Shown here: piece after piece, positions 43,115 through 53,300 of the stretch | How the letters are laid out: the number at the start of each line of letters is the position of its first letter | How positions within the stretch are numbered: position 1 is the first letter of the stretch | Assembly: GCA_900548455.1 (NCBI GenBank) | Contig: URKQ01000001.1 | Location: forward strand, 310,001-374,000 | Length of the DNA stretch: 64,000 bases | Source: an uncultured Clostridium sp. | GTDB taxonomy: Bacteria > Bacillota > Clostridia > Clostridiales > Clostridiaceae | Reading direction: 5' to 3' | The notes under the pieces: generated by a model | Seen by the model: the letters and a program-made list of their open reading frames with translations, nothing else | What the model was told of the DNA's origin: nothing | Database searches by the model: none | Position numbers and translations under genes: made by a program

Positions 43115-44641
43115 ATGAGTGAAAAATATTTGAAAGATTTTAAGGTAATAAATTATTACTCTGGGATTATTGTACTTGGGACGGTTTCATTAATGACTAT
43201 ACCCATATTTGTAACAATAATGTACAGGGAATGGAAGTCACTTGTAGATATACTTTTAGCTTTATTTATAGGTCTTTCAGTATCATCATTGATGATTATT
43301 TTAAGCAAAAATGAAAGAAGTAATACTAAAATTGAATGGAAACATGGATTAATTATTGCATCTTATTCCTGGCTTTTATTGATGCTTCTTTGTGCACTTC
43401 CATTTTTATTTAGTGGACACGCTAATTCATATTTAGACGCTTGCTTTGATGTAATGAGTGGGTTTACTACCACCGGTGTATTTCTTATGCAAGACCTTGA
43501 TCATATGTCCTATGGAATTAATATGTGGAGGCATATATTAACTTTTGTTGGTGGACAAGGAATGGTAGTACTTGCACTATCTATTCTTATTAAAAATTTT
43601 TCTGGTGGTTACAAGATGTATGTAGGTGAAGGAAAAGATATTGAACTTTTACCTAATGTTAAAGGTACTTCTGTTGCGATTTGGAAAATAAGCATTATAT
43701 ATCTAATTATTGGAACCATAACGCTAACTATAGATGGTATTTTAATTGGATTATCACCATCTAATTCCTTGATGCATGGACTATTTATTTTTGCTTCTAG
43801 TTGGAGTACTGGTGGATTTGCTCCTATGTCACAAAATATCTTGTATTATCATAGTTTTTCTTATGAAATAATTACAATAATTTTCATGGTTATAGGATCA
43901 TTAAACTTTGGACTTCATTTTGCGGTTATTAAGGGAAAGAAGAAAGAAATATTTAAAAATATAGAGGCTCAAAGTTTCTTTACAACTTCCTTTATTCTTA
44001 CAGCTTTATTAGTTATATTTTTAAGTAAGACAGGTGTATATAATAATGCAGTAGCACTTTTTAGAAAAGGAGTTTATCAATTAATATCAGCACATACCAC
44101 TACAGGTTTTGGTAGTCTTTATGCAAGACAGCTTCTCTTTGAGTGGGGAGATTTTGCTTTGTTAATTATGACTATTGCCATGCTTATTGGAGGAAGTGCT
44201 TGTTCAACAGCTGGTGGATTTAAGGGATTGAGAGTTGGGATTATATTTAAAGGAATAATTGCAGATATAAAGAGAAATTTGTGCTCTGATAAAAGGGTGG
44301 TTACAACAAAGGTACATCATATAAAGGATATTGTGTTAGATGATGCACTAGTTAAATCTTCTATGCTTATTGTTCTTTGTTATATTGTAATGTTTACTAT
44401 TGCAACACTTCTTGGAACATTTTATGGATATTCTCTTGTAGAATCAGCCTTTGAAGCTGCTTCAGTGTCAGGAAATGTTGGGTTATCCATAGGAGTTACA
44501 AATACTTTGATGCCAGCTCCACTTAAGGTGTGTTATATAATAGTAATGTATCTTGGAAGGTTAGAGTTTGTCTCTGTATTTGCTTTAATTGGGTACTTTG
44601 TAGGAGGAATTAAAAAATTATGCGTAAGACATGGAAGGTGA
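43115..44641 (+). CDS. TrkH-family potassium uptake channel subunit
   Basis: 508 aa, multi-pass. Pore-loop selectivity regions are recognisable: MSGFTTTGVF, SSWSTGGFAP, SAHTTTGFGS and ASVSGNVGLSIG, the four filter glycines of the TrkH/KtrB superfamily. GGSACSTAGGFKGLR is the conserved helix break. It works with the RCK subunits encoded upstream to take up potassium. The ribosome site is weak (AGGGTGA). The next gene starts 22 bp before its end. Confidence 0.95.
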   Translation: MSEKYLKDFKVINYYSGIIVLGTVSLMTIPIFVTIMYREWKSLVDILLALFIGLSVSSLMIILSKNERSNTKIEWKHGLIIASYSWLLLMLLCALPFLFSGHANSYLDACFDVMSGFTTTGVFLMQDLDHMSYGINMWRHILTFVGGQGMVVLALSILIKNFSGGYKMYVGEGKDIELLPNVKGTSVAIWKISIIYLIIGTITLTIDGILIGLSPSNSLMHGLFIFASSWSTGGFAPMSQNILYYHSFSYEIITIIFMVIGSLNFGLHFAVIKGKKKEIFKNIEAQSFFTTSFILTALLVIFLSKTGVYNNAVALFRKGVYQLISAHTTTGFGSLYARQLLFEWGDFALLIMTIAMLIGGSACSTAGGFKGLRVGIIFKGIIADIKRNLCSDKRVVTTKVHHIKDIVLDDALVKSSMLIVLCYIVMFTIATLLGTFYGYSLVESAFEAASVSGNVGLSIGVTNTLMPAPLKVCYIIVMYLGRLEFVSVFALIGYFVGGIKKLCVRHGR

Positions 44642-45123
44642 TAATTGTAACAGTTATTACTATAATATTTTCTTCATTTACGGTATTAGCTAGTGAAAAT
44701 ATAATTCCTATAAATGAACTTATTGATAATGGGAAAGAGTATGATACTAAGACTATTACAGTACAAGGTGAAGCTATTGGTGAACTTTTAGAAAGAGGAG
44801 AGAATTCCTTTTTAAATATTAATGATGGAACTAGTGCTATGGGAATATTTTTAAAGACTAAAGATGGAGAGATGGTAAATTGTTATGGTGATTATCATAA
44901 TATCGGTGATACTGTAAAAGTTGAAGGTGTTTTTCATAGAGCATGTGATGAACATGGTGGTGATATGGATATCCACTGTAATTCAATTGAACTTGTAACA
45001 AAGGGATATAAAAGGACACATGAAATAAGCAAATGGAAGATAATTAGTTGCTTAGGATTAATGCCATTTGTTATTTATGGAACAATGAGAGTATATAAAA
45101 TAATTAGAAAAAATAATGGATAG
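44620..45123 (+). CDS. Exported OB-fold-like protein with C-terminal membrane anchor
   Basis: 167 aa. A signal peptide (residues 1-24, cleavage likely after VLAS) leads to a small beta-rich domain with OB-fold-like motifs (TITVQGEAIGELLERG, LNINDGTSAMGIFLK, DTVKVEGVFHRACDEHGGD) and a C-terminal helix (about 138-156) followed by basic residues. The His/Asp/Cys-rich segment HRACDEHGGDMDIHC could bind metal. It overlaps trkH by 22 bp and has an AGGAGG within trkH, so it belongs to the same operon. The function is unknown; a role in the outer face of potassium uptake is only a guess. Confidence 0.7.
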   Translation: MRKTWKVIIVTVITIIFSSFTVLASENIIPINELIDNGKEYDTKTITVQGEAIGELLERGENSFLNINDGTSAMGIFLKTKDGEMVNCYGDYHNIGDTVKVEGVFHRACDEHGGDMDIHCNSIELVTKGYKRTHEISKWKIISCLGLMPFVIYGTMRVYKIIRKNNG

Positions 45124-45124
45124 G

Positions 45125-45150
45125 AAAAGTGGCAAAGCCACTTTTTTCTT
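45125..45150 (+). terminator. Intrinsic terminator of the trk operon
   Basis: Stem AAAAGTGGC/GCCACTTTT with loop AAA and a TTTTTTCTT tail, starting just after the stop codon. Confidence 0.92.
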
Positions 45151-45284
45151 GCGTAAAATAGTATGATCATACAATTGTGATATAGTGATAATGTTTGAAA
45201 ATCTGGTAGCCTAGAGGTTAGAATATTCATAATATATAATAGGTAGTTTTTTTATTATCTCATCTCTTTGGAGGAATTTATATT

Positions 45285-45809
45285 ATGAAGGTTATATTAA
45301 AAAACATGATACCAAATTATTTATGTAATGATGAGTCAAGTGATATTAAATATTTTAAACAATTTAATGTATATGAAACAATTAACATTAAAAAGTATAT
45401 CTGTGATAAATTAAATAATTGTATACAAGAGTATAACAGAAATGAAGAAATTAGAATTTGCAAAATAGAAAATACTATACCACAAATAAACATGAAATCA
45501 GCAAAAATCATAAATACAATACAAATCATATCTTTAGAAGGCCAATATTTATCAGGTAAAAAATTAATAGTTACAGGATGTATATGTTTAAATCTTTTAA
45601 TTACATATTACATATGCTGTAATAAATTTACTGATGTTGTAGAGGTAAATATACCCTTTAGCACTTTTATTATTATACCTAAAGATACCTGTGAGGAAGA
45701 AGAGATAAACTTAAGTTATATAATTGAAGATGTAAGTGCTGCATACTTATCTAAAGGTAAGGTTATAGTAAGTGTTACTTTACTTTTACAATACCTAGAT
45801 GAATATTAA
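45285..45809 (+). CDS. SPOCS (DUF3794) domain protein
   Basis: 174 aa. Residues 60-172 match the SPOCS pattern: LSGKKLIVTGCICLNLLITYY, VEVNIPFSTFIIIP, EDVSAAYLSKGKVIVSVTLLLQYL. The domain occurs in SpoIVA-interacting and spore-coat proteins such as SafA-like and DUF3794 families of endospore formers. Ribosome site TTTGGAGGAA. It is followed 24 bp later by a second SPOCS protein and two giant DUF11 genes, suggesting a spore-surface locus. No signal peptide, as expected of a mother-cell coat protein. Confidence 0.8.
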   Translation: MKVILKNMIPNYLCNDESSDIKYFKQFNVYETINIKKYICDKLNNCIQEYNRNEEIRICKIENTIPQINMKSAKIINTIQIISLEGQYLSGKKLIVTGCICLNLLITYYICCNKFTDVVEVNIPFSTFIIIPKDTCEEEEINLSYIIEDVSAAYLSKGKVIVSVTLLLQYLDEY

Positions 45810-45833
45810 AGCTATTTATACGTAGGTGATTAT

Positions 45834-46697
45834 ATGAATGTAGTAAATGAATGTAGAATATATTTTAAGTATAGATTTTCACAGGTAAGTCCAATAATAA
45901 GTGAAACTAAAGATAGTAATAGGGTATCTACGGAGATAATTAAAGATATATTAGAAGTAAAAAAGTATGTAAGTAAGCAACGAACTTACTGTTTTGGCTT
46001 TTTAACTTACACAATTATAATATATAATCCTAGTGTAGCTACTGTGACTAATGTGATTTTTAAAGATAACATACCTGAGAATACAAGATTTATTAAAAAT
46101 TCTATGGCGATAAATGATTTAAAAAGAAGATGTGTAAATCCAGAGAAAGGTGTTTTTATAGGGGAAATTAAAAGTCATGAAGATGTAAAAATTTCTTTTA
46201 AAGTTTTAGTATTACCTCTATGCAGGGATAAAGTTATAAATAATTATTCTATGGTAGAATATGACTACATATATAATGTAGAGAAACCACCTTATAGAAT
46301 AGAAGTAGAAAGTAATAAGGTTGCATCAATATGTGAAAATAGAGTATTTAAACAAATCTTGATAGATGACACTATAAAAACACCATATCCTATAGATGAA
46401 ATAATAAGTGTAAAGTATGATTTAAAGATAGTAGAAACTAAAATAATTAATTATTTTCAGTCAGAGTTTTCTACACTTGTAGTTATAGGAAAAGTGTCAT
46501 ATAAAATATGTTATCTATCCAAGTGCCATAAAGAATATGAAGAGGATGTAGTTGGGTTTTCTACGTGTATGTTAGTACCCTATGGTATAAATTATGGAAA
46601 CAAGAATGACATAAAAGCAGAAATTGAAGATTTTTCACCAGAGATTTTAGATTCTAAAAGGGTGTACTTTAGTATTAGCCTGCTGTTACATTATTAA
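45834..46697 (+). CDS. DUF11-SPOCS two-domain protein
   Basis: 287 aa. The first half (about 45-165) contains one degenerate DUF11 repeat: FLTYTIIIYNPSVATVTNVIFKDNIPENTRF then FKVLVLPL. The second half (about 170-287) is a SPOCS domain (STLVVIGKVSYKICYL, DVVGFSTCMLVPYG, FSISLLLHY). The fusion physically links the two domain types encoded separately on either side, so it may anchor DUF11 fibres to a SPOCS-based coat layer. No signal peptide. Ribosome site AGGTGAT. Assignment of the domains is by pattern only. Confidence 0.72.
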   Translation: MNVVNECRIYFKYRFSQVSPIISETKDSNRVSTEIIKDILEVKKYVSKQRTYCFGFLTYTIIIYNPSVATVTNVIFKDNIPENTRFIKNSMAINDLKRRCVNPEKGVFIGEIKSHEDVKISFKVLVLPLCRDKVINNYSMVEYDYIYNVEKPPYRIEVESNKVASICENRVFKQILIDDTIKTPYPIDEIISVKYDLKIVETKIINYFQSEFSTLVVIGKVSYKICYLSKCHKEYEEDVVGFSTCMLVPYGINYGNKNDIKAEIEDFSPEILDSKRVYFSISLLLHY

Positions 46698-46738
46698 AAC
46701 CATTGATTATAAGAATATAGTCAATGGTTTTATTATTT
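46694..46738. terminator. Convergent terminator between SPOCS and DUF11 genes
   Basis: Stem AAAACCATTGATTATA/TATAGTCAATGGTTTT with one G-U pair and a 4-nt loop, located between the plus-strand SPOCS gene and the minus-strand DUF11 gene; T-rich on both strands. Confidence 0.88.
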
Positions 46739-49700
46739 TAAAATGGTTTTGGATCAATATTTAACACAGTCATTTCAGGATAAGGATTAGTCTTTGATTT
46801 TGTAGTTACTGTAAAGTCATATCGAACTCCTAAAGGTTGATTTGAAGGTATAACAGCTGTGATTGTTATTATTTTTGAAGTATTAGGACCTAAATTGGAC
46901 ATCGATGGCAGGTCTTCTTGATAAAGTGTATTTGCAGCTACATCGGTAATTTTAACATTATCTATATAAAGACTATAAGGAAGGGCAACCTTTTGTATGA
47001 TTATTGTAAAATCATCATATCCGCCACCAGTATTTTTAAAGTAGTTGTTTATTATAGCTGTATTTCCTGGAGGAGTAACTATAAATGAAGTTGAATCATT
47101 TATTTTATATAGTGGATCCGGAAGTAGTGAAACTCCTGGAATTAAAGTACAAGAGAGAATATTGCTTTTCTCACCGCTATAAACTTTTGTTGTTGATATA
47201 TTATTATAGTAAGAAATAGCAGTAGCTTGGGTATTAATTGTAGTACCAACTCTTAGATTAGATTGTGGGATTAAGGTAAAAGTCATAAAACCAGATGCAG
47301 AAGAACTTAGTTGAGGTACAGTTATTATTACCTTTTTTGATGAGGAATTATAGGTTGCACTGCACAAAATCGTTGCATCTATTGATGAAAATAAAAAGTT
47401 ACTATCAATTGGTATCTCAATAGTTCCGTTAGATAAATCTATATAACTATTGTTTTGAAAGTTTAATTTAAATTGAAGTATAGAGCTAGTGCTTATATTT
47501 GCATTTGTAGTGTATGTGGTTGAAGTTGTTTTATCTGTTGCACTTAAATTTAATAATAAATTTGGATGGTTAATTGTTACTGTTAAGCTTTTACTTATTG
47601 TAGTAAAGGAACCACTTTGAATTTGTTGGTATAAGCATTGAACAGTATTAGTTTGAGTTGAGGTTATAGCATTTAAACTTTTATTAGCATTACTAATTTT
47701 TGCAGTAAAAATATAAGTTATAGTTTGGGTAGCTAGTCTAGCATCCACGGTACCTTCAGTTGGGAAAGTAACTATATTAGAAGATACTGAAGGAGTAATG
47801 ACTATTCCATTTCTATAGCAAGGCCCTAGATAGATTTGTCCACCACTTGGTAAGGTATCTTTAACATATAAACCATAGGAAATTGTACCTTGTGGAACAG
47901 AAACTACAATAGTATAAGTTATAGGTGAGCCTACCTTAAACAATTCATTGTAGTTTGTTTTTGTAAGGGTTATAGCCAGCGAAGATAGGGTAACAGAGGC
48001 ACTTTTATTTAAATTACTATATTGAAAGTTTGAAGCACTGGCGTTATATACTTGGGAATAAGGATTTGTATTAGTTGCTGTAGTAGTAATATTTACGCCA
48101 GGGGCTAAATTAGAAGAGATAGTGACTCTGTAGGTTAGTACTATAGATTGACCTGGAGCTAGTTTTTTTATATATAGACTAATATTACTACCCTGAACAG
48201 TTGGTAAATTAAAACTTCCACTACCAGTAGCAGTAACACTACTTAAATCAAGGGTAAACCAATTAGCTGATAAAGTATCATTAAGAGTAAAGTCAAAGGC
48301 ATCGGTTTCAGTACCTAAATTATTTGAGTTGCTAATTGTAACAGTATAAGTGTAAATTTCATTTGATTGTATAGCATTTTTATTTGGTCCAGACACAGTT
48401 TTTGTTAAGGTTAAATTAGGTGTTCCAATGTTAATAGTTACTTGAGCACGGTTACTGTAGGCATAGCCATAGGTGTTAATTCCTTTTAATTTCATCAAGT
48501 TGTTATTTTGAGCAGATGAACCGAGCGCTGCAATTGGAACTTTAAAATTAATAGTTCCCAGTGATAATCCTGCAATGTTTCCATAATAAAAATCTACTCC
48601 ATGGGGACTAATTAGTTGAGGAGAAGTAACAGGATTAACTCCTGTATACACATAAGATAAATTATTTATAGGGTCAGCGGATAGAGGAAAGAAATCATCA
48701 ATAGATACTTCCTTTTGTATTGCTTTTAAAGTTGAAGCGTTATAGGTTAAAGTATATTCTGCTAAATCTCCAGGAGCTAAAGAATTTATAGTTTTAGGAG
48801 TTTCATCTTTATAATAGCCTTTAATAAATTGTTTAGCTATACTCCCAATCCCAATACTTGAAGTAATACTTGAATTATCAGTAACCTGTGTTAATGGCCC
48901 TATTAAAGTACCTAGTATATCAGTGGTGGCTAAAAATGGGTCGGAAGCTACTACTGGTAAATTTAATCCTTGATTATCTTTTTTATATCTATAATAACTA
49001 TCTACCTTTGCATTAATAGTTACTGTTCTTGATGAATTTTGAGTAGCTAGTGGGAAATTATAAGTTAAATAGTAACCTTGTAAAGTAGGGCTGTCTACCA
49101 CTGAGGTTGGAGTAACAGAGCTTGATACATAGAATATTCCATCAGGTAAAAAGTAATGAACAACTATATCTTGAATGTTGTAATATTGACCAACTTTAAA
49201 AACATAGGTGTAGGTTGTACTAGTTTGAACATCTACAGTTGATTTACTTGTTGAGGTTGTTATTATTAAATCCATGGCTGCAAAACTACAACTACTATCT
49301 GAAGTAGAGATGATTTGTGGGTCAGCTGAGGTCATATTAATTAACATATTAAGCATAGTTCCATGAACTATGAAGTTTCCTTGGTTACTATTATATTGAT
49401 TCCATATTGCATAGCTGAAAGTCAAGGTGGTATTACTATTTATTGAAAGAGAAATATTTCCAAAGTATAGTTGAGTATATACTTTCCCATTGATATTAAC
49501 AATACTTACAATGGGAGCTGTAAATTTTGACGCATCGGTACCAGTGACTAAGATATTACCTATATACCTTATTCCATCTTCTAGTAGTATAGATATATTT
49601 ACTGAAGATGCAGAAGAAGAATTGTTGTAAAATTTGCAGGTGGCTGTAGATACTTGGGTATAGTCGTTTAAAGAAGTTGAAGTTCCAGCACCTTTTAAGA

Positions 49701-50178
49701 CTTTCCCTGAAGTAGTTATTGTGCCTGAAAATCTAACGGTAACATAAGTCATAGAGATTTGCTGCGTTATTACTTCATTGCCAATATCGTAGATACCCCT
49801 AGGCATGGTGTCTACTAGACATACTACATTTATTCCAGAGAAATTATAGCCAAAGGGTATAGTAGTTCCATTTTTAAACTTTGTATTACATTTTACAGTA
49901 ATATTCATTTTATAGTTTACCTCTAAAGGTGCCAGGTCTTTTATATTAATCCATGAATAGGTAGTACTGTTATCTGCATTAGTTACACTTGAAGTTTGAG
50001 GTATAGTAGAGGCAGAAAGTTGCATTCCATCAGGAAGTGTTAATGAAAGGCCTAAATTATATAATCTTTGTGTTGAACTAAGATTTTTTATATTTACATC
50101 AAAGGAATAGGTGCTGCCTATAATTATTGATATATTTTGAGTTTTATCTATACTCATTGAGAGTATACTTGAAGGCAT
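46738..50178 (-). CDS. Large DUF11 repeat protein (1146 aa)
   Basis: 1146 aa, rich in Thr, Ser, Asn and Tyr and poor in charged residues. Several Ig-like DUF11 repeats of about 110-150 residues are visible, with openings such as LTLTKTVSGPNKNAIQSNE and ITLTKTNYNELFKVGSPITY. There is no signal peptide, LPXTG motif, membrane helix or S-layer domain, so export by Sec and sortase anchoring are unlikely; assembly on the spore from the mother cell is the more plausible route. Ribosome site AAGGAGTGA. It is divergent from the even larger DUF11 gene, sharing a 187-bp intergenic region. Confidence 0.82.
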   Translation of the reverse strand: MPSSILSMSIDKTQNISIIIGSTYSFDVNIKNLSSTQRLYNLGLSLTLPDGMQLSASTIPQTSSVTNADNSTTYSWINIKDLAPLEVNYKMNITVKCNTKFKNGTTIPFGYNFSGINVVCLVDTMPRGIYDIGNEVITQQISMTYVTVRFSGTITTSGKVLKGAGTSTSLNDYTQVSTATCKFYNNSSSASSVNISILLEDGIRYIGNILVTGTDASKFTAPIVSIVNINGKVYTQLYFGNISLSINSNTTLTFSYAIWNQYNSNQGNFIVHGTMLNMLINMTSADPQIISTSDSSCSFAAMDLIITTSTSKSTVDVQTSTTYTYVFKVGQYYNIQDIVVHYFLPDGIFYVSSSVTPTSVVDSPTLQGYYLTYNFPLATQNSSRTVTINAKVDSYYRYKKDNQGLNLPVVASDPFLATTDILGTLIGPLTQVTDNSSITSSIGIGSIAKQFIKGYYKDETPKTINSLAPGDLAEYTLTYNASTLKAIQKEVSIDDFFPLSADPINNLSYVYTGVNPVTSPQLISPHGVDFYYGNIAGLSLGTINFKVPIAALGSSAQNNNLMKLKGINTYGYAYSNRAQVTINIGTPNLTLTKTVSGPNKNAIQSNEIYTYTVTISNSNNLGTETDAFDFTLNDTLSANWFTLDLSSVTATGSGSFNLPTVQGSNISLYIKKLAPGQSIVLTYRVTISSNLAPGVNITTTATNTNPYSQVYNASASNFQYSNLNKSASVTLSSLAITLTKTNYNELFKVGSPITYTIVVSVPQGTISYGLYVKDTLPSGGQIYLGPCYRNGIVITPSVSSNIVTFPTEGTVDARLATQTITYIFTAKISNANKSLNAITSTQTNTVQCLYQQIQSGSFTTISKSLTVTINHPNLLLNLSATDKTTSTTYTTNANISTSSILQFKLNFQNNSYIDLSNGTIEIPIDSNFLFSSIDATILCSATYNSSSKKVIITVPQLSSSASGFMTFTLIPQSNLRVGTTINTQATAISYYNNISTTKVYSGEKSNILSCTLIPGVSLLPDPLYKINDSTSFIVTPPGNTAIINNYFKNTGGGYDDFTIIIQKVALPYSLYIDNVKITDVAANTLYQEDLPSMSNLGPNTSKIITITAVIPSNQPLGVRYDFTVTTKSKTNPYPEMTVLNIDPKPF

Positions 50179-50365
50179 AATATCACTCCTTACTTTTTAC
50201 TTGATACATAATATTAGTGAAGGCAAACATATGTTACTTTATTTACATAAAACATTTGTTCTTATAGCGTGTCCTGTAACAAATGGAATTAAGCTTAATA
50301 ATATGTATTAAGACTTTGTTTTAAAAATAATCAAGTAAATTTTAAATTTAGTAGGAGGTAATATC

Positions 50366-53300
50366 GTGGCATTAACACAACATTTCTCAGCAATAGATAA
50401 AGCTTTATTGGTAGCTACTGGAAATAGTTTCATGGTATGTGGTAGTACAAATGCGCTAAGTGTAACATCTTCAGATTTAATTAAGCCTGATGGTTCAGTA
50501 ACTAGGGATTGGACAGAATCAGGAAGCACTGCAAGTTTAAATATATTATCAAATAGCACAATACTATATGCTGAACTTGTATGGTATTCTACTGTAAAAA
50601 GTAATGTTCAAGGGGCGCTAGATCTTAGAAGTGTACAAGATAGTCCAATAACATTTACAACATCAAAAGGGATATATCAAATCTCTCCCCAAAATACAGA
50701 CAGTTATACAGGAACTTCAGGTTCTATAGATAGGTATCGTTCAGCAGATGTAACAGACTATGTAAAAGCTTCTTTATCAGGGAACTATACCGTTTCTAAT
50801 GTTCCAATAAGTATTCCTCAAACAGGACTAAGTAATTCAAGAGGTGGATGGACATTAGTAGTAGTATATAGAAATAACACATTAAAACCACAAAAGATTA
50901 TTTACAATTCAGGTATAGCAGTAGCTACTCCTGATACACCACTTCAAACAACTATTACAGGATTTACAACAAGTTCAAGTGCAGAATATTTAAAGGGTAA
51001 CGTATTTATGGCCTGTGCTAACGGAGAACCTTTAAATGGAAGTGAAGTAGTGTATGCAGGTCCTTCTTTTTCGCAATTAAGTAATATAGGTAACACTGTA
51101 AATAGTCCAAATCCTAATCCAGATAAGGCTCCAAATAACCCAGGGAACAACTTTTTTGCAGGATTAATAAATATAGCAAATCCTCTTAATTCCAATAATG
51201 GATTAATAAATATGAATGGAACTAATGGAAGTAAAAATAATGATGGATTTGTGCCTACACAAACTTTAGGAGGAAGAAATAAATGGGATATAACTAATGT
51301 AGATATTTCAAATACGTTAGTTACAAATCAAACACTAATAGCAGGACAAATAACAGAGGATACTGTTGGCGATGGAGTTCAATTAGTAGCACTAGGTGCT
51401 CAAGTTTTATCAAAAGCACCTAATATAATAGCTAACTTAGATGCTTATGATATAGATGGTGATAAAGAGTACAACGTAGAAGTGGGAGAGCCTCTAATTT
51501 ATGCAGTGCAAATTAAAAATGATGGAGATGTTCCTGCCAATAATGTAATACTATCAGCAGTTATAGACTCTGCAACTTCATTTATACCAGGTTCAGTTAC
51601 TATTAATGGAGTATCAAATCCAACAGCTAATATAATAAATGGCATTAATGTCGGTACTATTAATGCTAGAGGAATAGTTAATGTTTTATTTACAGTCAAA
51701 GTAAATTCAGTTCCTTTAGGTGGCCTATTGCATCAATTTGTAAATTATAGCTATCAATTTACTTCAGGTATAGATACTATTACAAATTATGCTCAAACTA
51801 ATATAATTGATGTAATAGTTCAAGATGGGTTATTATCTATTACTAAAACGGCTTCTAAAACTTTATTAAGTGTAAATGATACTGTAACCTATACCATAGA
51901 TATAACCAATATTGGAACAGAAGTTGCAAAGGAGTTGTTTTTTCAAGATAAGATTGATTCAAGCTGTTCTTTTGTAGCTGGTACCGTAGTAATAGATGGT
52001 GTCCTTTATTCAGATTATGACCCAGTTGTAGGATTTTCTTTACCGAATCTAGTTGTTGGAAATAGCACAAAAATAGTATTTGCGTCAAAGGTAAATTCAT
52101 TACCTGCATCTACAAAGGTAAGTAATGTAAGTTGTATAACTTTTGGTTATATTTTTAATCAATATGGATATGAGAGGAAAAGAACAGTATTTAGCAATGC
52201 AACCTCTGTTCAAGTTCAATTTGTAGATATAATAGGGGAGAGGTGCAATAATAACAATTATCCTAAGGTAGGAGATACAGTAACTTATATGCTTAGCCTT
52301 ACTAATATGGGTAATATTCCAGCAATGGATGTAGAAGTGCAAGAACCTATAATACCTGGTGCATCCTTTGTAACTGGAAGTGTTAAGATTAATGGAACTT
52401 CAAAACCTTTATTAAATCCTTTTGATGGATTCACACTATCAGATCCGATAAATCCTCAGCAAACTACAACTGTTGAATATAAAGTATTAGTAAACAGCAT
52501 TAATCCTGCTGACTTAATTGAGAATATAGCTAAGGTTCCGTTTAAATATCAAATTTCTGCAGGTGGAACGGTTATAGATGGAGAAAAAGACTCTAATAAA
52601 GTTGACACTATTGCAAATTATGTATGTATGAATATGGTGAAAAGTGTAGACAAAATTTATGCAGAAATAGGAAATACTTTGTACTATAAAATACTTGTAA
52701 GTAATAACGGTAATATAAGTGCCACTAATACAGTTTTCTTAGATAATATTCAAGCAGAAGCAGCATTTATAAGTGGTACGGTAGCTATTAATGGTATATT
52801 ATATCCAACCTATGATCCAACTCAAGGTTTTAGCTTAGATAATATATGTGCTGGAGATACTATAGAGATTACCTTCCAAGCTAAGGTTAATACTTTACCA
52901 AATCCTAATGTTATATATAATAACTCTAGATTAGTATATAGTTATAAACCAGATCCAAATGGAAGTACAATAACAAATACTATATATAGTAATACAGTTC
53001 AAACTACTATTAATAAAGCTCAGTATTCCGTAGTTAAGAGTGTTGATAAAACCTATGCTCAAGTAGGGGATTATCTAGTTTATACAACTACCATACAAAA
53101 TACAGGAACAGTTCCATTAAGTAATATGAAGTTTGCAGACTATACTGGAGTATATCTTTTATTCTATCCAGGTACTGTATATATTAATGGCGTTAATTAT
53201 CCAGACCTTGATCCGAGCATGCAGTTTCCTATTGGAAATATGAATCCTGGAGATACAACAACAATAGTTTTTGGAGTCCAAATAAAAGAAAATCCACCAG

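Noticed and set aside
45195..45240. tRNA-like D-arm sequence (GGTAGCCTAGAGGTTAGA)
   Set aside because: No acceptor stem, anticodon arm or TTC-loop can be built around it.
50228..50236. Sigma-K-like -10 (CATATGTTA) before the giant DUF11 gene
   Set aside because: It lies about 130 bp from the start codon, has no convincing -35 and such motifs are frequent in this AT-rich sequence.
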